From assembly GCA_944989445.1 (NCBI GenBank), contig CALYLW010000130.1, positions 2,446,633-2,510,632 on the forward strand: DNA of 64,000 bases. Reading direction: 5' to 3'. Shown here one piece after another: positions 1-17,078 of this stretch. The position numbers and the translations under genes are program-made. Within the stretch, counting starts at the first letter, position 1, and each line of letters begins with the position of its first letter. The notes below the pieces were generated by a model. The model worked only from the letters and a program-made list of their open reading frames with translations. It ran no database searches and was not told where the DNA came from. Source of the DNA: Ampullaceana balthica (lineage: Eukaryota; Mollusca; Gastropoda; Lymnaeidae).

Positions 1-160
1 TAACACCGATATTCAATGTACATGCAGAAATCACCAATGACCCACTCGTAAGCCGACCACCCCCCCCCTTTTTTCCCCCCAACCTTTTCCACTAGATTTT
101 GTCAAAAAAAAGGTCGACTTTAGAACGAGTATAATCGGTAACCATTTTTGGGGGGTTTAT
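1..160 (+). repeat. Dispersed repeat family E, copy 1
   Basis: The first 160 bases match, in reverse complement, the stretch at about 61470-61612. Both share a block around TCAATGTACATGCAG / TCAAGGTACACGCAG, a polypyrimidine stretch, CTAGATTTTGTC and the end AGAACGAGTATA. The beginning also matches 60184-60245 on the plus strand. It is an interspersed repeat of unknown class; this copy may start before the window. No coding potential was seen. Confidence 0.7.
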
Positions 161-291
161 TTTGTGTAGGGTTGGTTGGTTGAAAGTTGATTGTATCCAT
201 GTGTAAGGCATTGCTAAGAAAGTGTACATGAGAAATGATTATCTAAAGAAAACCAATTTGTTGTAAGCTGTTTCCATTGTTTAATCTCCAG

Positions 292-4961
<4,670 letters not shown>

Positions 4962-7900
4962 TCTGAAATTATATTTTTTTATTACATAAACAATTAATTA
5001 GCTCACAACTTATAAATTTTAAAAAACAATCGTGATGGGGCATTTTGAAATCAATAGCATCTGTACATATACATTAATTTTTTTAAAATCTTGAATGTTA
5101 AGACAGTTAGCAATGTATTTGAAAGGGTCCAATATTATTATTGAGCATTAAATTCTGTTGACTATATTTAATAACTGATGTGTGAGCTAAGTAAATAGGT
5201 ACAAAACAATGTGTGTGTAATTGTAGAATAGCTTATTTTGCATATATTGTTATATTGAGGATTTTCCAGATGAACGGGGTCTTAATTTTCTGCTGGTGAA
5301 TGATATAATCTTATGGATGGGCCTTTTTATAATAATCTGTGGATAATCAGATAATGGAATATTGTTTCCCTTTGATAAATAATCATATCACTTTTCATTA
5401 TTGGTCCAGAGTAAGTTGAATGCTTAAAGTTGGTTATTAACAGTGGTGAATTTAGTTTAAAACCATGGAATGTTATTTAGGGTGAAGGCAGCCGCTTAGA
5501 AAGTTGACCTCCTTCTGATGCTCAGCCCTCAACAACAAACATTCAGTTTATGCCGACCTGTAAATTCCTGTGATCAGAAATAGGACATGTAATGTCTTTT
5601 ATAAATTAACTGAATTTCATTCTTCAAGGACCAAATACACAACTTTCTATTTACAAATGGTCAAATTTTATTTATTTTTTAAATTTTTAAAATGGGGTTA
5701 CAATGGTTCATGTACGCAACATATCATTTTTGTGAGAAATAAAAATATTATTTCTTGACTGTTTAAAAAAAAAGGTATATATGTTACTTGGTTAATGTTA
5801 AGTTCTGATGAAACAGAAGCTTTACCAGAATTGTCTCTCATTTTTAGTGATAGATTCTGGACAATGTTAAACTATCTCAAATGAAATGCATGCAACATAC
5901 ATATTTTAAAAATATGTATTATGGCACATTTTTCCATATTTATTTCTATTTAAAGAGCATTTGACTACAAAAAAAAACTGCCAAAAATGTCACTTTTATG
6001 TTGTCGTTGACAAGACTAGCTATTCTATTTCTTCTACATAATTCAGTGAGAACTTCCCACCATTTTCTGTTGCAAGAAAAGTTTTCTCAAATGGTATTGG
6101 ATAATAATGAATGTGCTTTGACCACAGCACATGGTTTTCGGGACTTAAGCTTTTGAAATGAATGGCTACCCAAGACTAAATTAGGTCAATGCTGTCCTAA
6201 AAAAAAATTGAGACTGTGTTAGTATATTTTTCAGAAATTAGTTTCAGTATATTTCTTCATGTTGAAAAGCCTTAAGAAGTTGGAGCACTTTATTAAAGAG
6301 GTAAATGGAATATATAACTGCTTCAACTGTCATTGGCATAAGATACGAATTTTAATGATGTGACTCGTACCTCCCATTTTTGGCTGTTGCTCGAAGAGAT
6401 TTTATAAAAATAACTTGTAAACATTGAAAGCTCAGTGAAAGTGTTCAATGCAAATGATTAGGCATTGTGACAATTATCCTGAACTAACAAAATGAAGCTA
6501 GCAGTGAAATAAAAACATTTTAGACAAAGCTTGGGTGAAGATTGTACCTGGACATGTCCAATGAACCTCCTGCAAATATTGCAGCAGGAGAACATCTTTA
6601 AGTATCATTGACAATCTGCTGCACACCCATACCACAGTTCTAAATCAACAAGAAAGTATGAGGATGAAGTCTTCGAGGTCATGTCTATTTATATGCATAT
6701 AAATTAATTATACAAATGAAACTTAATCATACAAATTAATGCAGGCAAAAGTAATGGGCTGTCATAATGTCCAGGGGCCATAACTTAGTTTCCCCTTTTT
6801 TTTTACACAAGACTTTAGCATGAGGCATATTTTCAAAGTAAAGAACTCTCAATTTTGCATTTGTACAGTCTAGTACAGATATTTTGCCATGCATGTGTTT
6901 TCTATTGTTACTTTCAAAATATAGTAAAGCCTTTAGGTTAACAGCAATAAATTTTTGTTTGTTTACTATGGTTGGTATATTACCTAGAAGGGTGCTTGCG
7001 TGCCTTGTTTAGCATGTGTTCCAGTTATGTCCCATCTCTGTCCACGTCTGCTGTGTGAACTTGCCAGGCCCTGAGTGCAACCTGTAGTATACCTTAAATC
7101 CTGACTTCCAGTTAGTTAAATCTAACATGGCTGCTAAAGCATAACTACTGAAAAGGAACAAAAATAACAATTTTTTAAAAGAAATAAAATGGAATAGTGT
7201 CTCGACCCTAAGCCCTAACTGAAGCGACGAGATAAAATAGCTTTATTGTTACCAAATGTAAGCCAAAAAGAGATGTTTATTGTAATTGTTCATTTAAAAA
7301 ATTGACTTTGATTTTTATTATTGTCCTGCAGTACTTAATAAATATTTTAAAATTAATACTTGATCATTTAATATATTTCATATGTATCTTTTAACCATTT
7401 CAGAGAACTAAACATTCCCTGTTGACTTACGCTTAAAACCACAAAGTATTTTATCACATTGATACTTTTCCTTCCATTTCAAAATTGTCTATGTCATTTT
7501 TGGAAGTTTCTGATTTTAAAAAAACCTCTTCTGATTTGTCATTAGTGCATGTCTGCAGCATATTCATTCATAAAAAATGATTTTTTAAAGCCACACAGTT
7601 ATTGTCCTGTCATTTATTTTACTAGTTAAGCTCTAGAAGATAAAAATATATACACAATGATGAATTTGTAAGAAAAAATTTTTAAAAATTAATAATCTTC
7701 TGTATTGAAGGAGCGCCTGTAATATATATAATAAATAAGATAAATAGGATTTGAACTATCCTCAAAAGAAATTGAAGCATTTAACCATGTAGCTGTTACC
7801 GTAAATTATTTTAAGATATTATTTAACTAAAACCTCTTTATAAATAATGATTGTAAATTAAGCTTTCCTTTTAATTCAAAAGTATAGTGTGTTTTAATCA

Positions 7901-9160
7901 TAATTTTAAAAAAGAAATACTTTTTAATTTTTATTAAAAATTTTGTTTACTTGAATTGTCCTTAGTGACATTAAGCATACCAAATGTCAGCTCTTAAGCT
8001 AATAACGAAGTGGGTTTAATTTAGCTCACAAGATTCTAGAAGAAGAAAAAAAGACCTACTAGAATGTCAATTCTTGTTATTGCCTTCATAGAAGAAATTA
8101 ACTTTCATATTACTGCCTCACTGAACACTCAAGTGTTTTCTGTAATTTTATCAATTGATTGATGATTGATGTCTAATTTTTGGATCATGTGAAAGTTTGT
8201 TTGTTTTTTACTCTCTTCAGATTTTGTTTATATCCAGTAGAATTTCTTAACTAGGCATATATGCAAAGCCAACGCCTTCCTTTTCATTGTCATATATTAT
8301 TATATTTTAATTATCCTAAAAGTGTATGATGATAATCTACTCTTGATAATAAAATGTTTAAAGAATTTTAATCTCAGTATTCCAAAAGATTTATTCAGTA
8401 AAGAAGCTTTAAATTTTCAATTGATTTGTTCAAATATCACAGAAGAAAACTAGATGTAGTCAGTAAAATAAATAAAGTATAATTAAATTAATGATGAGTG
8501 ATAAGGTATTTTATTAACTACACATCATTGTGCTATCTAAAATACTGTGATATGTTCATATGAAAATGTTTGTTATCAAATTTGCTATCAAATTATAGAA
8601 GTTATATATTAATCTGGATTTGTTGGAATTTTAAAGATTTCCTCCAGCAGCTATAAATACATTTTGGAACTAGTCATCCCTGATTTAGTCTTATGTAATT
8701 TTATGTGAAAATGAATTGCTAATGCTTTAATGGCATAAGGTTAATATTTCAAAAAGAACTAATTTAAATGCATCTTTTATTTTGCTATCATTTTCATTTT
8801 TCATTGAGCTATTACACGATAATTATTCTATGGAACATTTCATTTATCCCTTCATCAATTTTTCATTTAAAATCCCCATAACTATTATTTTTGAGTGCTT
8901 TCTTCATTAGATGTTAGTGTCCAGAAGCTTTTGTCTTATTAATCTTAGTTTTCTAGAGGTTTTTGGTTAAGTTTTTTCTGCTCAAAGAGGCTATTTTATT
9001 ACAATAATATTTGTGTGTGCTAGTTTCGTTTTCATTGACATAGTCTTTGATAATATGAGTAATATTTGGCCATATCAGCCATCGATGGGCTGATACTTTG
9101 TGAAATGAAACCTATGCACAATTTGTTATTTCAATTAAAAGTGTATTTTATTCTAACAGA
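4962..9160. other. SLC35E2 3' flank and AT-rich intergenic DNA
   Basis: No convincing coding exon was found on either strand. The first part must contain the SLC35E2 3'UTR; AATAAA hexamers at 5738-5743 and 6946-6951 are candidate poly(A) signals but cannot be ranked. A short piece at about 7697-7716 matches the 3' tail shared by repeat family D and the SINE at 31348. The remainder is AT-rich low-complexity sequence. Confidence 0.5.
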
Positions 9161-9170
9161 TAAACTAACA

Positions 9171-9345
9171 ATTAACTGTTAAATCTGGCATTCAATCCAG
9201 TCAAAATTAACTGTTAAATCTGGCATTCAATCCAGTCAAAATTAACTGTTAAATCTGGCATTCAATCCAGTCAAAATTAACTGTTAAATCTGGCATTCAA
9301 TCCAGTCAAAATTAACTGTTAAATCTGGCATTCAATCCAGTCAAA
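9171..9345 (+). repeat. 35-bp minisatellite, 5 identical copies
   Basis: Five consecutive units starting at 9171, 9206, 9241, 9276 and 9311, each beginning ATTAACTGTTAAATCTGGCA and ending CAGTCAAA, with no differences seen. Identical copies suggest recent expansion. There are no spacers, so this is not a CRISPR array. Confidence 0.95.
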
Positions 9346-9568
9346 ATTAAAATTTCATCTGCAGTCCCTCATTTTCTCATCATGTTACCTTAAGAGTCCA
9401 CAGATTCATCTCTGACATGTACTATGCTCTCCGAGGTCTTGAACTGTGTTCAAATATTTCTTGTGTACACTGTTGTATGTCTGATGGTCTGTTTGAGAAT
9501 CTTGTCATTACAGCTCTAAGTTCTTTAAATGATCGTAATAATTCAATCTGTGCTATATGAGTTTAAAG

Positions 9569-10344
9569 TAGGGCTGTTAACGATTAATTTAAATTTAATC
9601 GTTAACTTTTGAAAAATGAACTATTAATTAATCGTTAATTTCGATTAAGGCCAAAAATTTAAAATTATGATGTCATAAGTAACACTTATTAAACGTTCTT
9701 TTTGAAAATCTAAATAACAGTGGAATGTCTCCTTATGTGTCAGCTTTTAACCAACTACGCAAAAAGACAAGTGTGTTGACATTATTAGGTTCAAGGGATG
9801 AGCGGGTCTAATTGACAATATAACCAGCCGAGCTGAACAATCATTCACATTGAACTGAGGTAACTGGTATGCACAAAATGGTCTTGGCAAGAAATGACAT
9901 TATTGGATATCGGTGTTCAATAAGTTTCCACCATTGTAGATGGTTAATGGATTCAGGAACTTTCATCTCCATTTTGTAACGCAGTAATTCATCAGAAGAG
10001 CTGTCGTCAATTTCTGTCTCTGAGTCAGACCCCTTACTGCCATTAGCTTAATAAACTTTTCATTTGGTTTGATAATTAGGCGAAGTGTTAGAACCATGGT
10101 ATGCAAACTTTAATACATTTTGAACATTTCCGGCAGTCAATAGTTTAAAAACCAAAATGTTTGTGTAATCGTCAGAAAATTTGTTATTGTTTATCGGCTG
10201 CTATTTTTAATTATTTTTTTATTTACTTTTTGACTTCCAATAATTTTTATGTGATGGGTCAATTAATTGTTAAAAAATAATTTAATGGTTAAAAAATGTT
10301 TAAACGATTAATCAAGAAATTAATCGGTAATTTCCGCAGCCCTA
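9569..10344 (-). mobile_element. hAT-derived element, TAGGGCTG family, copy 1
   Basis: The element begins TAGGGCTGTTAACGATTAAT and ends with a CAGCCCTA complement; the subterminal DNA on both sides is rich in ATTAATCG. It is flanked by a perfect 8-bp direct duplication GTTTAAAG (9561-9568 and 10345-10352), the hAT hallmark. Inside, the minus strand at about 9825-10115 encodes a broken relic containing LLRYKMEMKVP, WWKLIEHRYP and SFLAKTILCIPVTSV, which resembles the C-terminal dimerisation region of Ac-like hAT transposases. A stop interrupts it and no catalytic core is present, so the element is non-autonomous. Related copies: 43481, 60738 and 63774. Confidence 0.88.
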
Positions 10345-10352
10345 GTTTAAAG

Positions 10353-13300
10353 TATTTATTTTTTTGTGATTGTTGCAGTTTTTTTTAGAGTTATAGATTT
10401 ATTTTGTTTTAACTCCCAATAATATTCTTTAGATTTCAGCATTAATAAGCTCCATTTATTATGACACATAATATTTAATCTCAATAGGTAATAATTTATG
10501 ATTTTAGCCTTAAACAAGATTGACTTTATGTGTAAATTTGTTTTTGTTTAATTAATGAAATGATAAAATGGTATCAATATATTGGGGGAATGAGGCATAA
10601 TTGTAATCATGGTGTAATCTTTTTACTGCCAAACATTTGATCATGTGACATCTTTTACTTTGTATACATTCTTGTTCCTGCCATGATCTATTAAAAATAA
10701 CATTTTAAGTTGGTTGGGAACCAAATGTAACAAATATGAATGTATGTGAGTACACAATTTGTTTTGGATATTTATGGAATTTTCTTGTATGTCATATAAA
10801 TTCTTTATGCTTTGATGTGTCCATTTTTAATTGTACTATTTGTACTTGTTCTTTAATCTGTTAAAAAAGTTATGTTTAAAATTTGGTTAGATTAAATTTT
10901 TTTTGTTGACTCAGCAAGGGTAAGTAACAATCTTGTTTTATTGAATGATAAGTTGTCTGGGGGAATTGATTGTAAGTTGTATGTTATTTTCTTCTGAGAC
11001 TCTACCCTCTCAGTATCATTCATTGTGTTGGGGGGTGGAGTGTAATCAATAGATTTTGGTTGTACACTGAATATCTCATTTGAAACATTCGTTGTGTTAT
11101 TGAAGGTACACTAAACAAATTGCCTGCTTCAAAAAGTAATTTTTTGTTATCAATTCATGTTTCCCACTGGCTTTATTTATTCACACTGTACAATTCAATG
11201 GTACTGGTTCATCACGACCTTCAAAATCAGAAATGATTCTTTTAAAATATAATATTATTTTCCAAATACTTGCTGCCAGACAGGCATTAGATGTAAAGAC
11301 ACCATTGGTTAAACAGCTATAAGAAAAACTTAGCTAGTAAATACAATTAATAGTATTCCTTTTTTTTTAATAAAGAGAATTTAGGATTTTGTATGGTTAG
11401 TAATTCCAGTTCTAGTTGTTATATTATGGAGTAAAGTAAGATATTAAACATTCTCATTGTACCATTTCTGGTATTACATAAATATTCTTGTAAACATACC
11501 TATATATAAACGTTAAAAAAATCATCTTTCAAAAGAAAATAATGGAAAATGTATAAACTCTAATCACTATGAATCATTAATGGCTTCCATTATCACTTTC
11601 TCTGGAGCTGGATGATATCCTAAATAGTAATATAAATATGAGTGATGTATACACCATTAGTAATAAAATATTTGAATTCCATTTTTTTACATAATCTATC
11701 AGATTTACACAGCTGCAATATTAGAATCATAGTTTCTGTCTCTCACTTGGGGCAATTTTTAGAAATTAGTAACACCTGGAAGGTACCTTAATGATCAAAA
11801 CTTTGATTGCCCGGCCCTTAATAATTATAAATTAATTTGTTTAACATCTTGTATCTGTGTGCTCATGGCCAATACTTGAGATTTGGCCTAGAACTGCCTC
11901 TTGGTCCCAATCAACATGTTGAGTTCATCAGTCAATTCCTACTACTAGCTGGTCTATTCAACAAAACTTTCACTAGTGCAGCAAAATTATCATTAATCCC
12001 TCCTACACCAAAATGTCTTGTTACTAATGTAGCTCTCTGCAATTAGCTGTTTCTGCTTGTTGACCAAAGACACATTCATTGTGTTAAATATGGGTTTAAC
12101 TCTTAAAGGTACTGATATCATATTCTGATTTTTAAAATAAAAATAAAAATTATTCTGATAATTTTGAAGTGAACTAATTGGTTCAACCAATTTTTAGTTT
12201 AATTTTTTTTTGTCCAGGGCAATATTTAAATAACTCATTCAATCTGCCGCTAAAACATTCCACATTTAGTCACTCAACTCTGATTCATAAGAAAAGGTTA
12301 GCGCTTCAATAACACTAAATTTCATTTGATCATATGCTGTGATTAAGTCACTATGACATTATTTAATTTTAACTTAGTAACTTGTCCATACAAAACTTTT
12401 AATTCCATTTTTTATATATAATCTTTTTTTCTTCAAGTAAATGAACATTCTTGGTGTTTCATTTCAACTGCCTTTCATAAAGGTGGTTATTTAATATATT
12501 CATATTCCATTTCAAATACATGTGTGGACCCACAACCCCTTCTTACTTTCCTTTATCTTTAAGGACTCAAGGAATTAATTTCTAAAACTCCATTTGACCT
12601 TTCAATTTCTTTTGTGAGCATTTCTCAAATTATTGATAATGTGCTAGTAATAGACAATAAATAATGCAATTTTTTTTCATAATTTCTTTCTATTCTTCAC
12701 CCCCTCAGAATTTTTCGACTGTCTCTACCCCTACACTAACACTCACTTTTGATAGATAGGGATTTCTAAAACAAAATATTGTTTATTGTAAAGCATTAGT
12801 ACAAACAAAAAATAGATCAGTGACTTATTTAATGAAATTGGTTGTTTAAATTTTTAAAAATTAACATTGATTCATAATATAAAAGTTAAATATTCGTATT
12901 TCCTCTTATCCTTGAATAGCCATCATGCAGTCAGTTGAGCAAATGGTGTGTTGTTCAAACACAGCCCAAAACTGAAAGACGGATGAAACCATTTCTCATA
13001 ATTCATTGTAGGTAACCTATTATTAATATTTCTCTTAGTTTTTGTTTTGGGTGGTAGAGGGTTTAATCACATGTGAAATGGTCCTCTTCTCAGATCTCGT
13101 GCTAGACATAATTACTATGACCATACAGACCTACCATGGACTTGTCACCACTGCTTGATCACTTGTTCTTTATTAAACAAAGTAAAGGACAAACATTTCA
13201 TAGACTACGTGGTTACCCTCTCTTTCATAATTATTATTTTTTTAATTCTCTACTCAATATTTTCCTTTATTAAGATGATTTTATTTGATGTGATAAATTC

Positions 13301-13655
13301 TTTCATCTTCAAGTGATTTAATTAGACATGTAAAACGTTTGTTACATTCTTTGACCATTGTAGAATTCTTTTGTTTATTTCATCATGAAGACTAGACAAT
13401 GATTGTGAAACTCTATTTAATTTAATATAAAGTTGAACACTTCACAGAAATATGTGAGATGAAAGACATTGTGTGATTTATTTTTAAAAAAAAACCTTTT
13501 GTGTTAAATTATGTTTTTGTAGCATTATAATGTATAATTATAATATAATTTATATGTTACTGTGTTTATAAACTTTGACCATGTGGACACAGGGAAGATG
13601 TAAAAATGTGGGTAAATAAATTGAACAGTTGCTACAAAACCTTATATTTTCTTTC
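10353..13655. other. AT-rich intergenic DNA, no feature recognised
   Basis: Read on both strands; only short ORFs with AT-driven composition and no family motif were seen. No RNA gene, tandem array or paired terminal repeat was recognised here. Confidence 0.5.
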
Positions 13656-13659
13656 AGTT

Positions 13660-13840
13660 ATTATCTTGTCGTATACATAACAAATGCTCCTTGTATACAG
13701 AAAATTATTGCATCCTACGCTTATCCATGGTTTACGCCTAGTCTTGCTTTTTATTAGAGTTGTTGATGTTGATAATGTGTTGGTTTTCCTGGTTTGTTAA
13801 AGCAACCCACTCCACACTTGAATTCCAGACTGGAAGAATG
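13660..13840 (-). repeat. Dispersed repeat family D, inverted copy
   Basis: The reverse complement matches 15310-15465, with the shared blocks GAAGGAGCRTYTGTA, GCGTAGGAYGCAATAAT, CATTTAAAACTCTAAT and AACCAGGAAAACCAACAC. Further copies are at about 20536-20692, 45025-45275, 47022-47155 and 47275-47425. The tail is shared with a tRNA-derived SINE at 31348-31600. Confidence 0.75.
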
Positions 13841-14102
13841 AGAATTTTTATGTGTTTGTTCTTGCTTCTGGAACAAGAATTATTTTTTTTATCACTATGT
13901 TTATCTGCATTATTTGTAATAGTATTAGATTGTTTTTCTGTTGTATTTTCAAGTCAGTGTTTAATGTCTTATACATTATTACTACTTTGCTCTTTATATT
14001 TGTGTCCTCTTAGCCTTCTTTCAAATGAGCCTCATTTTCAACTTAAATTTAAATCTTGCAGTTTCCGTGTTTGATAATTCGCGTGTTTGATAAACACAAG
14101 GC

Positions 14103-14643
14103 TTGATGTCCAACAATCCAAGCTAAAGATTGATGTCCAACAATCCAAGCTAAAGATTGATGTCCAACAATCCAAGCTAAAGATTAATGTCCAACAATCC
14201 AAGCTAAAGATTGATGTCCAACAATCCAAGCTAAAGATTGATGTCCAACAATCCAAGCTAAAGATTGATGTCCAACAATCCAAGCTAAAGATTAATGTCC
14301 AAAAAGCCAAGCTAAAGATTGATGTCCAACAATCCAAGCTAAAGATTGATGTCCAACAATCCAAGCTAAAGATTAATGTCCAACAATCCAAGCTAAAGAT
14401 TGATGTCCAACAATCCAAGCTAAAGATTGATGTCCAACAATCCAAGCTAAAGATTGATGTCCAACAATCCAAGCTAAAGATTGATGTCCAACAATCCAAG
14501 CTAAAGATTGATATCCAACAATCCAATCTAAAGATTTGTGTCCAACAATCCAAGCTAAAGATTGATATCCAACAATCCAATCTAAAGATTGATGTCCAAC
14601 AATCCCAGCTAAAGATTGATGTCCAACAATCCAAGCTAAAGAA
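14103..14643 (+). repeat. 27-bp minisatellite, about 20 copies
   Basis: Tandem units containing TGATGTCCAACAATCCAAGC, period 27 bp, with scattered variants (TTAATGTCC, TTGATATCC, AATCCAATC). Because 27 is divisible by 3, open frames run through both strands (14087-14674 plus, 14038-14658 minus) and encode 9-residue repeats. Nothing else supports a gene. The array lies between two inverted copies of repeat family D. Confidence 0.95.
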
Positions 14644-14674
14644 TTGTGTATCTGACAATCCGTCCCCTGTTTAA

Positions 14675-15305
14675 ATGAGCCAATGGCTATTAGCATTTAT
14701 TGCTCTACAACCCTCTTAACAGCAACAACCAAAAAAAACACCACTTCCATCACCTCCTGTGTATTTCCTGCAACCCACCCCCCTCCACATAAGTACTAAA
14801 GGGTATGCTTTTGATTGTGTAACAACTTCTTTTAAAATGTATTCTTTCCTACACTTAAATGTTTCAAGTTTTCAATATTTTGTGGGAGCCTTTCTCTATG
14901 ACCACACAACTTTTAGGCTAGTAGCAAAGATACCCCCCCCCCTTTTTTTTATTTCCTTATTATTTTTATTGCTTTCATAAAACCACTGCTTTTTATTTTA
15001 TTTTTTTATTTTAAATCTGTGATATGCTGTACCATTTTGCAAAAACTACACCTTCACACCAGTAGCTCGTAGCTTAGGTGTATAGAGAAGGCTCACTGAG
15101 TGGCGACACACTTTATCATACAAATCCTCCATAGTGCCATTAAACTCCAGCACCATAAACCACTTTTTCACGCCACATTAATTAAGTTTAAAGTTTTAAA
15201 GGGGATTTATTTTACTACTTACGTCTTAAAATAATATATTAACACACTCTTTCACACAGCATATCTTATCATATGTATGCAAGAACAAACACACATTCTC
15301 GTTTT
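14675..15305. other. Non-coding interval between minisatellite and repeat D
   Basis: C/T-rich and AT-rich low-complexity DNA; no coding exon or RNA gene recognised. Confidence 0.45.
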
Positions 15306-15309
15306 TCCC

Positions 15310-15465
15310 GTCCGGAATTCGGGCGTGAAATGAGTTGCCTGAAGAAACCAGGAAAACCAACACTTTATCAACATTTAAAACTCTAATAAGAATGCAGGAC
15401 TAAACAAAAACCGTATATAACCGTAGGACGCAATAATAATCTGTATAGAAGGAGCGTCTGTAATT
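15310..15465 (+). repeat. Dispersed repeat family D, direct copy
   Basis: Begins near CGGGCGTGAAATGAGTTGCC and ends AGAAGGAGCGTCTGTAA. It is the inverted partner of 13660-13840. The pair could be the ends of one 1.8-kb element or two independent insertions. The next 1.1 kb (15470-16650) shows no gene and holds a GGCTTA-rich hairpin at 16358-16412. Confidence 0.75.
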
Positions 15466-16357
15466 GTCGTAGATCAGCATGTGTTTCTCCATCGATTGAT
15501 GCATCTTGACCTAACTTGGCAGACATGTCTAACGTCTAGAAAGAAATCTTTTGAAGTTGACATGATGTAACGATGGGGGCCGGTGTTATAACCCCCCCCC
15601 ATTTCCCTCCCCTGCCACCAGGGCTTGCTCAAGGCGGGTACAGACGGTGCAGTGCGTGATCATCAATTAGGAGTCAACAGTTTTTGTGTGAACTCTTCCC
15701 ATAATTTTCCATATTTGGGAAATCGCGTATTTATAATAAAATAAATATGTGTACCAGTCACTGACTTATAGATGTCTCTAAAAACTGTATATTTAATAAA
15801 TAATATTTATACTGTATTGTTTGTCATTATGTCAGTGGATCAGAACGATTTCAGTGGCCCTCACTCTCACCAGAATTAGTGCCAGTCCAAATATAGTCTG
15901 TATATTTTTTAAAATACATTTATATATTTTTTTAAATACAAAAAAGAAAATAAGAAAAAAAGTATAAGATGGGCTGGAACCTTTCCTTTGCATCTTTATT
16001 TCTAACTTACTGATAAAGGTACTGCTGTAATATTACAAATATAGGAGGCCAATTAACTATAGTGATTAATACAAAATCAACTATCTGACGCTGCAAATAA
16101 AAAAAAATTAAAAAATTATAATTGCGATTCTCAAAAATGCCTTAGCAACGGATGTTATGGCATTTACTTTTACTTCCGGTTTATATTTTCATACACAAAT
16201 TTGGATTACAAAAACTCATTTCTCTTGCATCTACTAGTTATAATATAGCTATGAACCTATAAAACAGTTAGTTCAGTTAAGAAGTAGAGGGCCAGACCCA
16301 GATGCGTTGACTGTAAACATCTTTGAGCTTTTTTGTTGTTGTGTAAGTGCTGTATGC

Positions 16358-16412
16358 GTCGGCTTAGGCTTAGGGCACTTAGTTAGGCCTTGGCCTTAGC
16401 CTTAGCCGACTT
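16358..16412. repeat. GGCTTAGG-type inverted repeat (hairpin)
   Basis: GTCGGCTTAGGCTTAGG on the left pairs with CCTTAGCCTTAGCCGAC on the right with two mismatches in 17. The arms look like degenerate TTAGGC/TTAGGG hexamers. Nearby sequence to 16520 is rich in CTTAG. Confidence 0.7.
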
Positions 16413-17078
16413 AGGCTTTGTAACTTTAACTTAGTAGTTTGACTTAGAGTTAGACTTCACTTAGTAAGAGTGAGTCACTAACTTAGTCTTTACTTTAACT
16501 TTAGACTTGAGTATAAAAATAAAAAGAAGTGTTTAAATTTTTCATTTTAAATTTAGATTAAATTTAATTCATTTAATATTTAAAATACTGAATCGGATTC
16601 CATACTGAATTAACTGAAACTGTACACAAAACCTTCAAAAACAATAGAGTAGATCAGTGGTTCGCAAACTTTTTTGGCCTACCGCCCACTTTCCAGTAAA
16701 AATATTACTCAGCGCCCCCCGAATTTTTGTGTTTATTATTCTAACACAGGGATAGGCAAACTACAATCCGCTGGCCACATGCGGCCAGTCAGAGTATATT
16801 ATGCGGCCCGTAGACATGTACATGTGGCAATCTTGTGTCATGTTAATTTTCTTTGCTTAGAATTTTTGATACATGTTTTAAATTTTAATCCCAGCATTTG
16901 ATTCTAATCTAGATAGATAAAATCGGTTTTATGGCTTCAGAATCATTAATCATTAATTGTTAACATACATGTTCGAAACTACATTTCAGCTCAACCGGAA
17001 TGGGCTTTTGTTTACGATTTACATTTAAAACGGTTTTGAAAATTTGTGATTTAAAAGCAAATAGACGTTGATTTAACA

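Noticed and set aside
9171..9345. Possible CRISPR-like array
   Set aside because: Units are directly adjacent with no spacers, in a eukaryotic genome; a minisatellite.
14038..14674. Repeat proteins of about 200 residues on both strands
   Set aside because: Artefact of the 27-bp minisatellite, whose period is a multiple of 3.
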